Below, one piece after another: positions 36,141 through 44,272 of a DNA stretch of 64,000 bases. Location of the stretch: positions 2,170,001 to 2,234,000 of the forward strand of contig NZ_CP175563.1 of assembly GCF_046097065.1 (NCBI RefSeq), given 5' to 3'. Position 1 is the first letter of the stretch, and every line of letters starts with the position of its first letter. Under the pieces are notes generated by a model that worked only from the letters and a program-made list of their open reading frames with translations, did no database searches and was not told where the DNA came from. The translations under genes and the position numbers were made by a program. This DNA comes from Syntrophus buswellii (GTDB lineage Bacteria; Desulfobacterota; Syntrophia; Syntrophales; Syntrophaceae).

Positions 36141-36959
36141 ATGAATTTCCGGATCAGAGTTTTGGTCTCGTTGCTTCTGATGTTCGGACTCTGGGGTTGC
36201 CTGAACGTGGAAACGACGGTCCGGGTCAGAGCTGACGGCAGCGGGACCCTTGAATCGAGAGTCCTGATGAACCAGCAGGCCAGCCAACTGATGCAGGGCG
36301 GGACGAAGGGAGGCAGCCGTCCACTGGACCTCCTGGATGAGGAAAAACTCAGGAGAAACGCGGAAAAGATGGGAATGGGCGTGCGGTTTGTTTCAGCGGA
36401 ACGGATCACCTCCCAGCAGGGAAACGGGTACCGCGCCCTGTATGCCTTTGAGGACATCAACAATCTGAAAATTCTCCAGAATCCCGATGAACCGACGGTT
36501 TCGGGCCCCGGGGCCATAGAAGGCCCTCTTCCGGAGAAGATCTCCTTCTCCTTTCAAAAGGGCAGCCCTTCAACCCTGACGATCCGGATACCCAAACCGC
36601 AGGAAAAGCCGAACTCCACAAAGAGTCAAACAGCCAGCGAAAAACCGACGGGTGACCCGGAACAACAGGACATAACGAAAGAGTCGGTTGAAGTGTTCAA
36701 ATCCCTGTTTCATGGATTGAGAATGGTGTTTGCCGTGGAAGTCGAGGGCTCCGTGCTCGCCACAAATGCAACCCATCGGGAGGGCTCCCGGATTACGCTG
36801 ATGGAGATGGATTTTGACCAGTTAACCTCCAATACAGACCTGTTCCGGAACATTGTGAAGGCCGACAGGAAAAACCCGAAAGAGCTAACGGAGATGCTCC
36901 GCACTTTTCCCGGCATCACGGCAGAGACGCAGGAAACGGTCACCGTCGAGTTCCGGTAA
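36141..36959 (+). CDS. Putative lipoprotein of unknown function
   Basis: A 272-residue lipoprotein: signal sequence MNFRIRVLVSLLLMFGLWGC with lipobox, then LNVETTVRVRADGSGTLESRVLM, a beta-strand pattern often seen in small lipoproteins that begin just after the Cys. The middle (about 155-190) is a Ser/Lys/Pro-rich linker. No enzyme motif recognised. The frame is open from 36027, but ATG 36141 starts the signal and has GGGAG upstream. It stands alone between tRNA-Ala and the branching enzyme; a 7-bp hairpin (36962-36980) without T-run follows. Confidence 0.75.
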   Translation: MNFRIRVLVSLLLMFGLWGCLNVETTVRVRADGSGTLESRVLMNQQASQLMQGGTKGGSRPLDLLDEEKLRRNAEKMGMGVRFVSAERITSQQGNGYRALYAFEDINNLKILQNPDEPTVSGPGAIEGPLPEKISFSFQKGSPSTLTIRIPKPQEKPNSTKSQTASEKPTGDPEQQDITKESVEVFKSLFHGLRMVFAVEVEGSVLATNATHREGSRITLMEMDFDQLTSNTDLFRNIVKADRKNPKELTEMLRTFPGITAETQETVTVEFR

Positions 36960-37217
36960 CCAGCCGGCTTATGGCCGGCTCCACGTATCCGCACTCAAGA
37001 GTGCTGCAGGAATCCGGGTTCTGACGGGCTTGGCCCGCGGCTTCCCCGGGAACCTGAGGGCGCAAAAGGGGAAGCCGGCCTGAATGCCGCGAAGTCTCAG
37101 AGCATTCCGGCGGCGGCAGAGACGCCCATTTTCTTTGTCCTTGACAGCCCCAGTCCCTTCCTCTATCTTAAACTGAACGCGTTTTCTTTCATTTCCATTC
37201 CAACCAGGAACTCACCC

Positions 37218-39215
37218 ATGTCACTGATGAACGATCCCTACTTGTCCCCGTATCTTCCCGCAATCCGGCGCCGGCTGGAACAAATCCGCACGATGGAGCA
37301 GCGCCTTACCGAAGGGCGGATCCGTCTGGCCGATTTTGCCTCGGGTCATGAGTATTACGGCCTGCACCGCGAGGGAGACGACTGGATCTTCCGCGAATGG
37401 GCTCCCAATGCCACCGCACTTTTCCTGATCGGCGACTTCAACGAATGGCGCGAACGACAGGAGTTTTCTCTTCAGAGAATCGGGGAGAGGGGGGACTGGG
37501 AAGTACGCCTTTCCAACCGGATGCTTCGCTCAGGCCAGCTTTACAAACTCCTGGTCCGCTGGCCGGGCGGCGAAGGCGAGCGGATTCCCGCCTATGCGCG
37601 CCGGGCTGTCCAGGACGACTATACGAAGCTTTTCACCGCACAGGTTTGGGAGCCGGAACATCCCTACCCCTGGCGCCATCCCCTCTTCCGCCGGCCGGCG
37701 GAGGCCCCCCGGATCTACGAAGCCCATATCGGCATGTCCCAGGAGGAGGAGAAGGTCGGAACCTACGCGGAATTCCGGGAACGGGTTCTGCCCCGCGTGG
37801 CTGACGCCGGCTACAACACCCTTCAGCTCATGGCCATCCAGGAGCATCCTTACTATGGCTCCCTGGGCTATCACGTATCCAGTTTTTTCGCCGCATCATC
37901 CCGTTTCGGCACGCCGGAGGAGCTCAAGGAGCTAGTGGATGCCGCCCATGAGATGGGGATAGCGGTCATTATGGATCTCATCCATTCTCATGCCGCCAGG
38001 AACGAAGAGGAAGGAATCAGCCGCTTCGACGGGACTCTCTACCAGTATTTCCATGAAGGCCCGCGGGGGGATCATGCCGCCTGGGACTCCCGCTGCTTTG
38101 ACTACGGGAAACCGGAAGTCGTTCACTTTCTTCTCTCGAACTGCCGCTTCTGGCTCGATGAGTATCACTTCGACGGATTCCGCTTCGACGGTGTGACCAG
38201 CATGCTTTACCTGGATCATGGACTGGGAAAAGCCTTTTGCGGATACGAGGATTATTTCAATGCGAATGTGGATGAGGATGCCTTGACCTATCTCGCTCTA
38301 GCCAACAGGGTAATCCATATTGTGCGGCCCGATGCCATCACCATTGCAGAGGATGTGAGTGGGATGCCCGGCCTGGCAACCCCTCCGGAGGAGGGCGGTT
38401 TCGGCTTCGATTACCGCCTCGCCATGGGAGTTCCCGACTACTGGATCAGGCTTTTGAAGGAAATCCCGGACGAACACTGGCCCATGGGTCACCTGTACCA
38501 CGAACTCACCAATCGGCGGGCTGACGAAAAAACGATCAACTATGCGGAATCCCACGACCAGGCCATTGTGGGGGACAAAACGATCATCTTCCGCCTCATC
38601 GACGCGGGCATGTACACCCACATGAACGTTTTTGAACCCAATCTCCTGGTAGACCGGGGAATTGCCCTTCACAAGATGATCCGCCTGATCACACTGGCCA
38701 CCGCAGGCAATGGCTACCTGAACTTCATGGGCAACGAATTCGGTCACCCCGAATGGATCGATTTCCCCCGTGAGGGAAACAACTGGTCTTACCATTATGC
38801 ACGCCGCCAGTGGCACCTCAGGGACGACGCCAACCTTCGTTACCGCTTCCTTGCGGAGTTCGACAAGGCCATGATGCACCTTGCGGACCAGCATGACCTT
38901 CTGAATTCCCCGGGACCGCACCTGATCCTGGAAAACCAGGAGCACCTGCTTCTCGGTTTCCACCGGGCAGGGCTGGTCTTCCTCTTCTGTTTTCATCCCC
39001 ATCAATCCTTCACTTCTTATCCGGTTGACCTGCTGCCCGGGAAGTACCGGCTCATCCTCGACAGCGATGCACCTGAATTCGGCGGCCACGGCCGGCTTGA
39101 GCCCGGCCAGGTTTACTTCACCACCTCCCGGCCCCAGCCCGGGGGGCCGACAGGGCATTATGCCAGCCTCTATCTTCCGACTCGATCGGCCCTGGTTTTG
39201 CGGCGGATGGATTAA
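37218..39215 (+). CDS. glgB: 1,4-alpha-glucan branching enzyme, eukaryotic-type (GH13_8-like)
   Basis: A 665-residue glycogen branching enzyme. N-terminal CBM48 region (REWAPNATALFLIGDFNEW), then a TIM barrel with IYEAHIGMSQEEEKVGTYAEF and YHVSSFFAASSRFGTPEELK, nucleophile Asp in FDGFRFDGVTSMLY (codon 38187), acid Glu in ITIAEDVSG (codon 38349), AESHDQAIVGDKT, and GNEFGHPEWIDFPREGNNWS. These segments resemble the eukaryotic/plant branching enzymes more than E. coli GlgB. No other glycogen gene is adjacent. Standing alone with such a sequence suggests old lateral transfer, though this subfamily also occurs in other bacteria. Confidence 0.93.
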   Translation: MSLMNDPYLSPYLPAIRRRLEQIRTMEQRLTEGRIRLADFASGHEYYGLHREGDDWIFREWAPNATALFLIGDFNEWRERQEFSLQRIGERGDWEVRLSNRMLRSGQLYKLLVRWPGGEGERIPAYARRAVQDDYTKLFTAQVWEPEHPYPWRHPLFRRPAEAPRIYEAHIGMSQEEEKVGTYAEFRERVLPRVADAGYNTLQLMAIQEHPYYGSLGYHVSSFFAASSRFGTPEELKELVDAAHEMGIAVIMDLIHSHAARNEEEGISRFDGTLYQYFHEGPRGDHAAWDSRCFDYGKPEVVHFLLSNCRFWLDEYHFDGFRFDGVTSMLYLDHGLGKAFCGYEDYFNANVDEDALTYLALANRVIHIVRPDAITIAEDVSGMPGLATPPEEGGFGFDYRLAMGVPDYWIRLLKEIPDEHWPMGHLYHELTNRRADEKTINYAESHDQAIVGDKTIIFRLIDAGMYTHMNVFEPNLLVDRGIALHKMIRLITLATAGNGYLNFMGNEFGHPEWIDFPREGNNWSYHYARRQWHLRDDANLRYRFLAEFDKAMMHLADQHDLLNSPGPHLILENQEHLLLGFHRAGLVFLFCFHPHQSFTSYPVDLLPGKYRLILDSDAPEFGGHGRLEPGQVYFTTSRPQPGGPTGHYASLYLPTRSALVLRRMD

Positions 39216-39257
39216 ATGGTCTGAAGCGGATTGGGAGTTGAAAGGAAGGGTTGGAAG

Positions 39258-39307
39258 ATAAAAAAATGGTGGATGGAAAAGGAGGGAGCCAAAAACCATC
39301 CACCATT
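39258..39307 (-). terminator. Intrinsic terminator (minus strand)
   Basis: AATGGTGGATGG pairs perfectly with CCATCCACCATT over a 19-base loop and is followed by TTTTTTT on the minus strand (39264-39258). It would end transcripts arriving from the carboxypeptidase side. The plus strand has no T-run after the stem. Confidence 0.8.
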
Positions 39308-39406
39308 ATGGACACTGAAAGGAATCATCTTGTAAGATCCGCTCTCAGATCACGAGACGAGAGCAGTGGGTGGGAAAGGAGGGGAGGAAACAACCACCCA
39401 CCGCTC
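39258..39406 (-). ncRNA. Candidate small RNA with two anti-Shine-Dalgarno stem-loops
   Basis: Read on the minus strand, two homologous hairpins follow each other. The first (39406-39361) has a 13-bp stem with one mismatch, its 5' arm containing GGTGGGTGG, and a 20-base loop with CCTCCCCTCCTTT. The second (39307-39265) has a perfect 12-bp stem, its 5' arm containing GGTGGATGG, and a 19-base loop with CTCCCTCCTTTT. It runs straight into seven Ts, so it is an intrinsic terminator. Loops of this kind can pair with Shine-Dalgarno sequences, as in alphaproteobacterial CcsR/cuckoo RNAs. The 5' end and promoter were not located; it may be cut from, or be part of, a longer 3' untranslated region. Confidence 0.5.
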
Positions 39407-39441
39407 TATTGAAATGGTCAAACGAGAAACACTTACTTCCG

Positions 39442-39630
39442 CTACTTCGAGAGGAAAAAGTCCATCAAATCGCTTTTCTGGTTTTCCCCTATCTCTTTAT
39501 CCTCGGAAAGATCACTTTCCGAAAGAAAAAACTCGTACTCATTTGCGACAGCGGCCTGATTCGAGTCACCGGACAGCTTCTTCCGCTGTTCTTCACCGGG
39601 CGATTTTTCTTTTGTGCACTCCTGACTCAT
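39442..39630 (-). CDS. Possible small acidic protein (62 aa)
   Basis: An open frame of 62 codons rich in Glu, Ser, Lys and Asp (ends SDLMDFFLSK), with no recognised domain. It would share the transcript leading to the two-hairpin RNA and its terminator, with its stop 35 bases before the first hairpin. The ribosome site is weak and no homolog can be claimed from memory, so it may be non-coding. Confidence 0.3.
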   Translation of the reverse strand: MSQECTKEKSPGEEQRKKLSGDSNQAAVANEYEFFLSESDLSEDKEIGENQKSDLMDFFLSK

Positions 39631-39957
39631 GGAACAACAACCAACCGCCTGTCCTACTCCGCGTTAACCGGACACAGTTTCAGAAGCGAGAACCCCTTGG
39701 TCGTTCACCGTTCTCTACAACATTTCACGCTTGACCATAACTATTGCAAGAGCAATACCAAGTTCAATTCCATCTTTCTCTCCAGATCGCCATCCAGAAA
39801 GCCCGAGAAATTTACATATATTATCAATGATTTACATTTATCTGCGGAATGGATGGATTGGATGAATACCGGGAAGGAGTACGTACTACGCTATTCGGGC
39901 AGGACAAAAAGTGCGATATCTGCCTTTTAAAGGCAAAGCGGCAGGGCGATATTCAAT

Positions 39958-41010
39958 TTATACGTGTATATTGAAGTAGTTACGGTGCGTGCACATATCG
40001 CACGGATAGCGTGCTTTTATCGCACGCTCGGGGACTTTCTCTAACCGCGGCTGTGCGAAAAACGCCCTTTCTGCGGCTGTTGTATGGCCGCCACTGTCCG
40101 CCGAAAGCATCTGAAATCCGATGTCCAGAAGTTTCCGGCATTCCCGCACCCGGATTTCCGGATTTCTCGCCCCCATCACGACGGCAATGAGGCGGGTGTT
40201 GCCCCGGCGGGCCGTTACAATGAGATGATACCCCGCCGCCCGGACGAAACCGCTTTTCAGCCCGTCCACACCGGGATATTTTTGCAGAAGGGCGTTACAG
40301 TTGTGCTGGGTGATGTTCTTGTAACGATAAAACCGCATGGAATGAAGGGCCAGGGAGCCCGGGAAACGGTGGAGATAAGCATTGGCCAGGATCAGCATGT
40401 CCCGCGCCGTGGTGTATTGCCCTTCCGCCGGCAGACCGTTTGGGTTCCGGAAGGCGCTGCTCTTCATCCCGAGCTCGGCGGCCTTATGGTTCATTCGCTC
40501 GACAAAGCGGTCGACATTTCCGGCGACATGCTCCGCCACCGCCACGGAGGCGTCATTGGCGGATATGACCGTCATCCCCTTGATCAGGACTTCCAGAGGG
40601 ACCCTTTCCCCCGCTTCAACATACATTCTCGACCCGTCCGCCTGCCGGGCGGCGGAACTGATCAACACAGGATCCATCCAGCAGACCTTTCCCTTGCCCA
40701 TTGCCTCGTAGGTCAGAAAAAGAGACAGCACCTTGGTCAGGGACGCGGGCTGCAGGGGTTTGTCCGCATTCTCCTCATAAAGGATCCGTCCGTTGTTCAT
40801 ATTCATCAGGATGGCGGACTGGATTTCGGGGGCGCTGCTCTTGCGGCTGTTCCTTTTATCCTGAACCTTTCCAGGCGACTTCTTTGCCTTTTTGAGAGCC
40901 GTTTTGGCGGCGGGAGCCTTCTTTTTCTCCTCGTTGCGGGCCATCGATTCCGCGGGATAAAAGAAAATCATCATCAGCAAAAGGGAAAGCAAAACGGAAA
41001 ACTTCTTCAT
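39958..41010 (-). CDS. D-alanyl-D-alanine carboxypeptidase (S11, DacA/DacF-like)
   Basis: A 350-residue penicillin-binding protein that trims peptidoglycan stem peptides in the periplasm. Signal peptide about 1-24, a Lys-rich basic linker (about 27-60), then the three active-site motifs SLTK, SAN (in ISANDAS) and KSG (in GLKSGFV). The C-terminus is unusual: after the core there is a tail ending CDMCTHRNYFNIHV and no clear amphipathic membrane anchor. AGGAG upstream. Located downstream of polA on the minus strand. Confidence 0.92.
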   Translation of the reverse strand: MKKFSVLLSLLLMMIFFYPAESMARNEEKKKAPAAKTALKKAKKSPGKVQDKRNSRKSSAPEIQSAILMNMNNGRILYEENADKPLQPASLTKVLSLFLTYEAMGKGKVCWMDPVLISSAARQADGSRMYVEAGERVPLEVLIKGMTVISANDASVAVAEHVAGNVDRFVERMNHKAAELGMKSSAFRNPNGLPAEGQYTTARDMLILANAYLHRFPGSLALHSMRFYRYKNITQHNCNALLQKYPGVDGLKSGFVRAAGYHLIVTARRGNTRLIAVVMGARNPEIRVRECRKLLDIGFQMLSADSGGHTTAAERAFFAQPRLEKVPERAIKARYPCDMCTHRNYFNIHV

Positions 41011-41157
41011 CCTTCAGGTACTCCTGTTTCTCTGTTTATCAGCTTCGTCTCAGCGTACCGGGCCATCCGCCACGCCTGCGGCCTCTTCCTGCCCCCATGA
41101 CGCCGGAATCTTCATCGGCGGCTCGAAGGGCCGGCCGCCCGGCCTGTTCCACTCTGA

Positions 41158-43887
41158 TCACATCGCATTTTCCGGCTGGTCGGGACGCTGCACGAGAGAC
41201 TGATCCCAGTTTCGTCCGACGGTAATGTCCACCTTCAGAGGCACCTTCAGCAGAAAAACCCCTTCCATCTCCTGCCGGACCAGATCCACCAGCAGATCCT
41301 TCTCTTCCCGGGGCACCTCAAAAACCAGCTCATCGTGAACCTGCATGGTCATTGCCGACCTCATCCCCCCTTCCCGGAGGCGGGCGGCGATCTTCAGCAT
41401 GGCCATTTTGATCAGATCAGCAGCCGTGCCCTGGATCGGGGCGTTGATAGCCATCCGTTCGGTCAGCTGCCGCACAGCGGCATTGCTGCTGTCGATCTCC
41501 GGAAGATAGCGGCGGCGGCTCAGCAGAGTCGTCACATACCCCCGTTCCCTGGCCGACGCGAGAATTCTGTCGAGATAATTCCTGACACCGGTGTATCTGT
41601 TGAAATAACCGTCAATGTAAAGCTGGGCCTGTCTCTGGGAAACGCCCAGCTCTTTCGACAGGCCGAAGGCGCTCATCCCGTAGAGCACGCCGAAGTTGAT
41701 GACTTTGGCCTGCCGGCGCATTTCCGCGTTGATCATTTCCGGAAAGACGCCGAAGACCTCCGCGGCCGTCCGGCTGTGGATGTCTTCACCGGCGATAAAG
41801 GCGTCGATCAGGACGGGGTCTTCGGACAGGTGGGCCAGCACGCGCAACTCAATCTGGGAATAATCGGAGGAGACGATATAGCAGCCCGGCGGTGCAATAA
41901 AGGCCTGGCGGATGCGCTTTCCCTCCAGGGTGCGGACCGGGATGTTCTGGAGGTTGGGATTGCTGCTGGAGAGCCGCCCCGTTGCGGCGACCGCCTGGTT
42001 ATAGGAGGTGTGGATCCTGCCTGTCCTCGGATTGACCAGCAGAGGCAGGGCATCGATGTAGGTGGATTTCAGTTTGGTCATGCTCCGGTAGGAAAGGATC
42101 TCAGCGGGCAGTTCATGGTTCAGGGCCAGGTTGCTCAGCACATCGACATCGGTGGAATAGCCTCCCTTGGTCTTTCTGCCCCTGGGGAGGCCGAGTTTGT
42201 CGAACAGGATCACCTGCAGCTGCTTGGGGGATGCGATGTTGAATCTTTCCCCGGCCAGGGCGTATATCTTTCCCTCCGACAGGGCCAGGAGAGATTCCAG
42301 TTCCTGAGACATTTTGTTCAGCAGCTCCAGATCGAGGAGAACGCCCTTTTCCTCCATGGCGGCCAGCACCGGCACGAGGGGCATCTCCACCGACTCGAAG
42401 AGCTGCCGCATCCCCGCTTCCTCCAGTTTTGCCGTCAGCCGGGACGCAAGATCCCGAACGGCCTCCGCCCTGCGGCAGGCAAACTCCGCGAGGCTCTCCA
42501 CCCGAAGGGAAGCAGGGGACAGCGCCTGGGATCCGCTGCCGGTCAGGTTCCGCAGGGAGTCAATCCGGCGCTGCAGATGGTCCTGTGCGACCTCGGAAAG
42601 CTCGAAGCCCCGCCGCGCCGGGTTGAGGATGTAAGCCGCCACCATCGTGTCCAGGAGAGGGCCCGTCACCTCCATTCCTTTCAGGGACAGAACGATCAGG
42701 GCCGTTTTGATGTCGTGACCCGCCAGAGTCACGTTCCGATCGGCCAGAAACGGGGAAAGAACAGACCATACCCGCGCCTCCCGGGACTCGCGGGATTCCT
42801 CCTCTCCGGGAATCGCCAGCGGGAGATAACCCGCTTCTCCGGAGGCGCGCCCCAGGGCCATTCCGATCAATTCAGCCCGCATCGGTTCCAGATGGGACAG
42901 CACCATCTCCAGCGCCAGCATACCGCCCTCTTTCAGGGGCGACAGGAAAGCGCCCAGGGCCTCGGGGGTCTGCAGAACAGGGTATGCCCTTTCCCCGGGG
43001 TCCTCATGGACGCTGAATTGCTCAAGCAGGGAGGAGAATTCCATCTCCCGGAACAGGCGGGTCAGGGCCTCCCGGTCCGGTTTCCGGAGACGGGCCTCTT
43101 CCAGGTCGAAGTTCAGCGGCACATCGGTGCGGATGCGGGCCAAATCCCGGCTCAGCAGGGCCTGATCGGTGTACGCCCGGATGCTTTCCCGAAGTTTGGC
43201 GTTGTGCAAGCGATCCGCATTCCGGATGACCTCTTCAATGCTCCCGTAATCTTCTATGAGCCGCCGGGCGCCTTTCGGCCCGATTCCCGGCACGCCGGGG
43301 ATGTTGTCCGAGAGGTCTCCCATCAGCCCCAGGATTTCGGGAACCTTCTCCGGCTCCACCCCGAAACGCTCCCTGACCGCGGTTTCGTCATACGTCCGAT
43401 CGGTCATGGTGTCGATCATCGTTACTTCGGGAGAAATCAATTGCATCATGTCCTTGTCGCCCGAAATGATGACGACCTTCCGTCCCTCTCCGGCAAAGCG
43501 GCGGGCCAGGGTTCCGATCAGGTCATCCGCTTCGATTCCCTGCTGCTCCAGGATGGGGATGCAAAAACCGCGGATCATCTCCTTGACGGAAGGGATCTGG
43601 GCAATCAGGGCCTCGGGAGTCGGTTTCCGGGTCGCCTTGTACTGGTCGTAGGTCTCGTGGCGGAAGGTCGGACCCTGGAGATCGAAGATCACGATAATGT
43701 AAGGCGGAGCATGCTCCCTCAGGAGCTTGATGAGCATATTGGTGAATCCGTAAACGGCGTTGGTCGGAAAGCCGCGGGAATTGGAAAGCTCCCGGATCGC
43801 ATAGAAAGACCGGTAGAGATAGTTGCTGCCGTCGATCAGATAGATGGCGTCACTTCCCTTGTTTTTCCCGTTTTTCCCTGTCGGCAT
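41158..43887 (-). CDS. polA: DNA polymerase I (3'-5' exonuclease site degenerate)
   Basis: A 909-residue polymerase for primer removal and repair synthesis. 5'-3' exonuclease domain intact (YLIDGSNYLYRSFYA, ISGDKDMMQL, GVPGIGPKGARRL). Polymerase motifs intact: A VSSDYSQIELRVLAHL, B RRQAKVINFGVLYG, C MTMQVHDELVFEV. In the middle domain the catalytic DTE motif is replaced: LALEMVLSHLEPM where active enzymes have LAVDTETTSLDPM. The later KYD motif is KTA, and the final Asp region is CRRAEAVRDL. The proofreading site therefore appears lost, as in Taq polymerase. AGGA five bases before the ATG. Confidence 0.96.
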   Translation of the reverse strand: MPTGKNGKNKGSDAIYLIDGSNYLYRSFYAIRELSNSRGFPTNAVYGFTNMLIKLLREHAPPYIIVIFDLQGPTFRHETYDQYKATRKPTPEALIAQIPSVKEMIRGFCIPILEQQGIEADDLIGTLARRFAGEGRKVVIISGDKDMMQLISPEVTMIDTMTDRTYDETAVRERFGVEPEKVPEILGLMGDLSDNIPGVPGIGPKGARRLIEDYGSIEEVIRNADRLHNAKLRESIRAYTDQALLSRDLARIRTDVPLNFDLEEARLRKPDREALTRLFREMEFSSLLEQFSVHEDPGERAYPVLQTPEALGAFLSPLKEGGMLALEMVLSHLEPMRAELIGMALGRASGEAGYLPLAIPGEEESRESREARVWSVLSPFLADRNVTLAGHDIKTALIVLSLKGMEVTGPLLDTMVAAYILNPARRGFELSEVAQDHLQRRIDSLRNLTGSGSQALSPASLRVESLAEFACRRAEAVRDLASRLTAKLEEAGMRQLFESVEMPLVPVLAAMEEKGVLLDLELLNKMSQELESLLALSEGKIYALAGERFNIASPKQLQVILFDKLGLPRGRKTKGGYSTDVDVLSNLALNHELPAEILSYRSMTKLKSTYIDALPLLVNPRTGRIHTSYNQAVAATGRLSSSNPNLQNIPVRTLEGKRIRQAFIAPPGCYIVSSDYSQIELRVLAHLSEDPVLIDAFIAGEDIHSRTAAEVFGVFPEMINAEMRRQAKVINFGVLYGMSAFGLSKELGVSQRQAQLYIDGYFNRYTGVRNYLDRILASARERGYVTTLLSRRRYLPEIDSSNAAVRQLTERMAINAPIQGTAADLIKMAMLKIAARLREGGMRSAMTMQVHDELVFEVPREEKDLLVDLVRQEMEGVFLLKVPLKVDITVGRNWDQSLVQRPDQPENAM

Positions 43888-44071
43888 AAGAATCCTGACT
43901 GTTCAGCCCTGCTGAGTTTTCGTCTTCCATACCATAGAAACCCCTCCTAATCCACCCCTAGCCGCGCTCTCGCAAGGCAGGGCTTTCGGTCCGGGTTCCT
44001 TGCATTTCAGCCCCGCCGCCTTTTTCCATGGCGGTCATCCGGGGCGTTCGGGCTGACGACGGGGCCTGCGG

Positions 44072-44272
44072 TTATTCTGCATCGTGCGGAGAGAACGTTA
44101 CATGGAGCTTCTGGCCCTCCTGGAGAGCGCCCTCCATGCCGACTTCATTGCCCCATTCATCACGAACGGCGGCCTTCTCCCAGCTCTCCCCGAACTGAGA
44201 CGCCAGCAGGGCATGGCGGACCGTCATCCCCTCCATGAGGAAAACGGCATGGCCGTTGACATAGACTTTCAC
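44072..44272 (-). CDS. Small ThiS-like beta-grasp protein
   Basis: A 66-residue protein: MKVYVNGHAVFLMEGMTVRHALLA followed by VRDEWGNEVGMEGALQEGQKLHV, the pattern of a ubiquitin-like beta-grasp fold of the ThiS/MoaD type. It lacks the C-terminal Gly-Gly, ending PHDAE, so it cannot be a standard sulfur carrier. It overlaps the 5'-nucleotidase stop by four bases, so the two are translationally coupled. Function unknown. Confidence 0.6.
   Translation of the reverse strand: MKVYVNGHAVFLMEGMTVRHALLASQFGESWEKAAVRDEWGNEVGMEGALQEGQKLHVTFSPHDAE

Larger units (their letters stand above)
39216..39957. other. 740-base region without a firmly supported gene
   Basis: Lower GC than its neighbours. The left part holds two similar stem-loops (see ncRNA), the middle a possible 62-codon minus-strand ORF and the right end a small palindrome TGCCTTTTAAAGGCA (39921-39935). 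Plus-strand frames here (for example 39370-39930) show no family features and are judged spurious. Confidence 0.6.

Noticed and set aside
39265..39406. The twin hairpins as REP-type genomic repeats or as a plus-strand GGA-rich CsrB-like RNA
   Set aside because: No third copy was seen in the window, and the minus-strand T-run after one stem argues for minus-strand transcription. Neither alternative is fully excluded.
39370..39930. A 186-codon plus-strand frame after the branching enzyme
   Set aside because: Starts inside one of the palindromic hairpins, has no ribosome-site spacing or domain, and its composition does not look coding.
41335..43950. An 871-codon open frame antisense to polA
   Set aside because: Same reason: a shadow of polA codon bias, with no recognisable domain or ribosome site.
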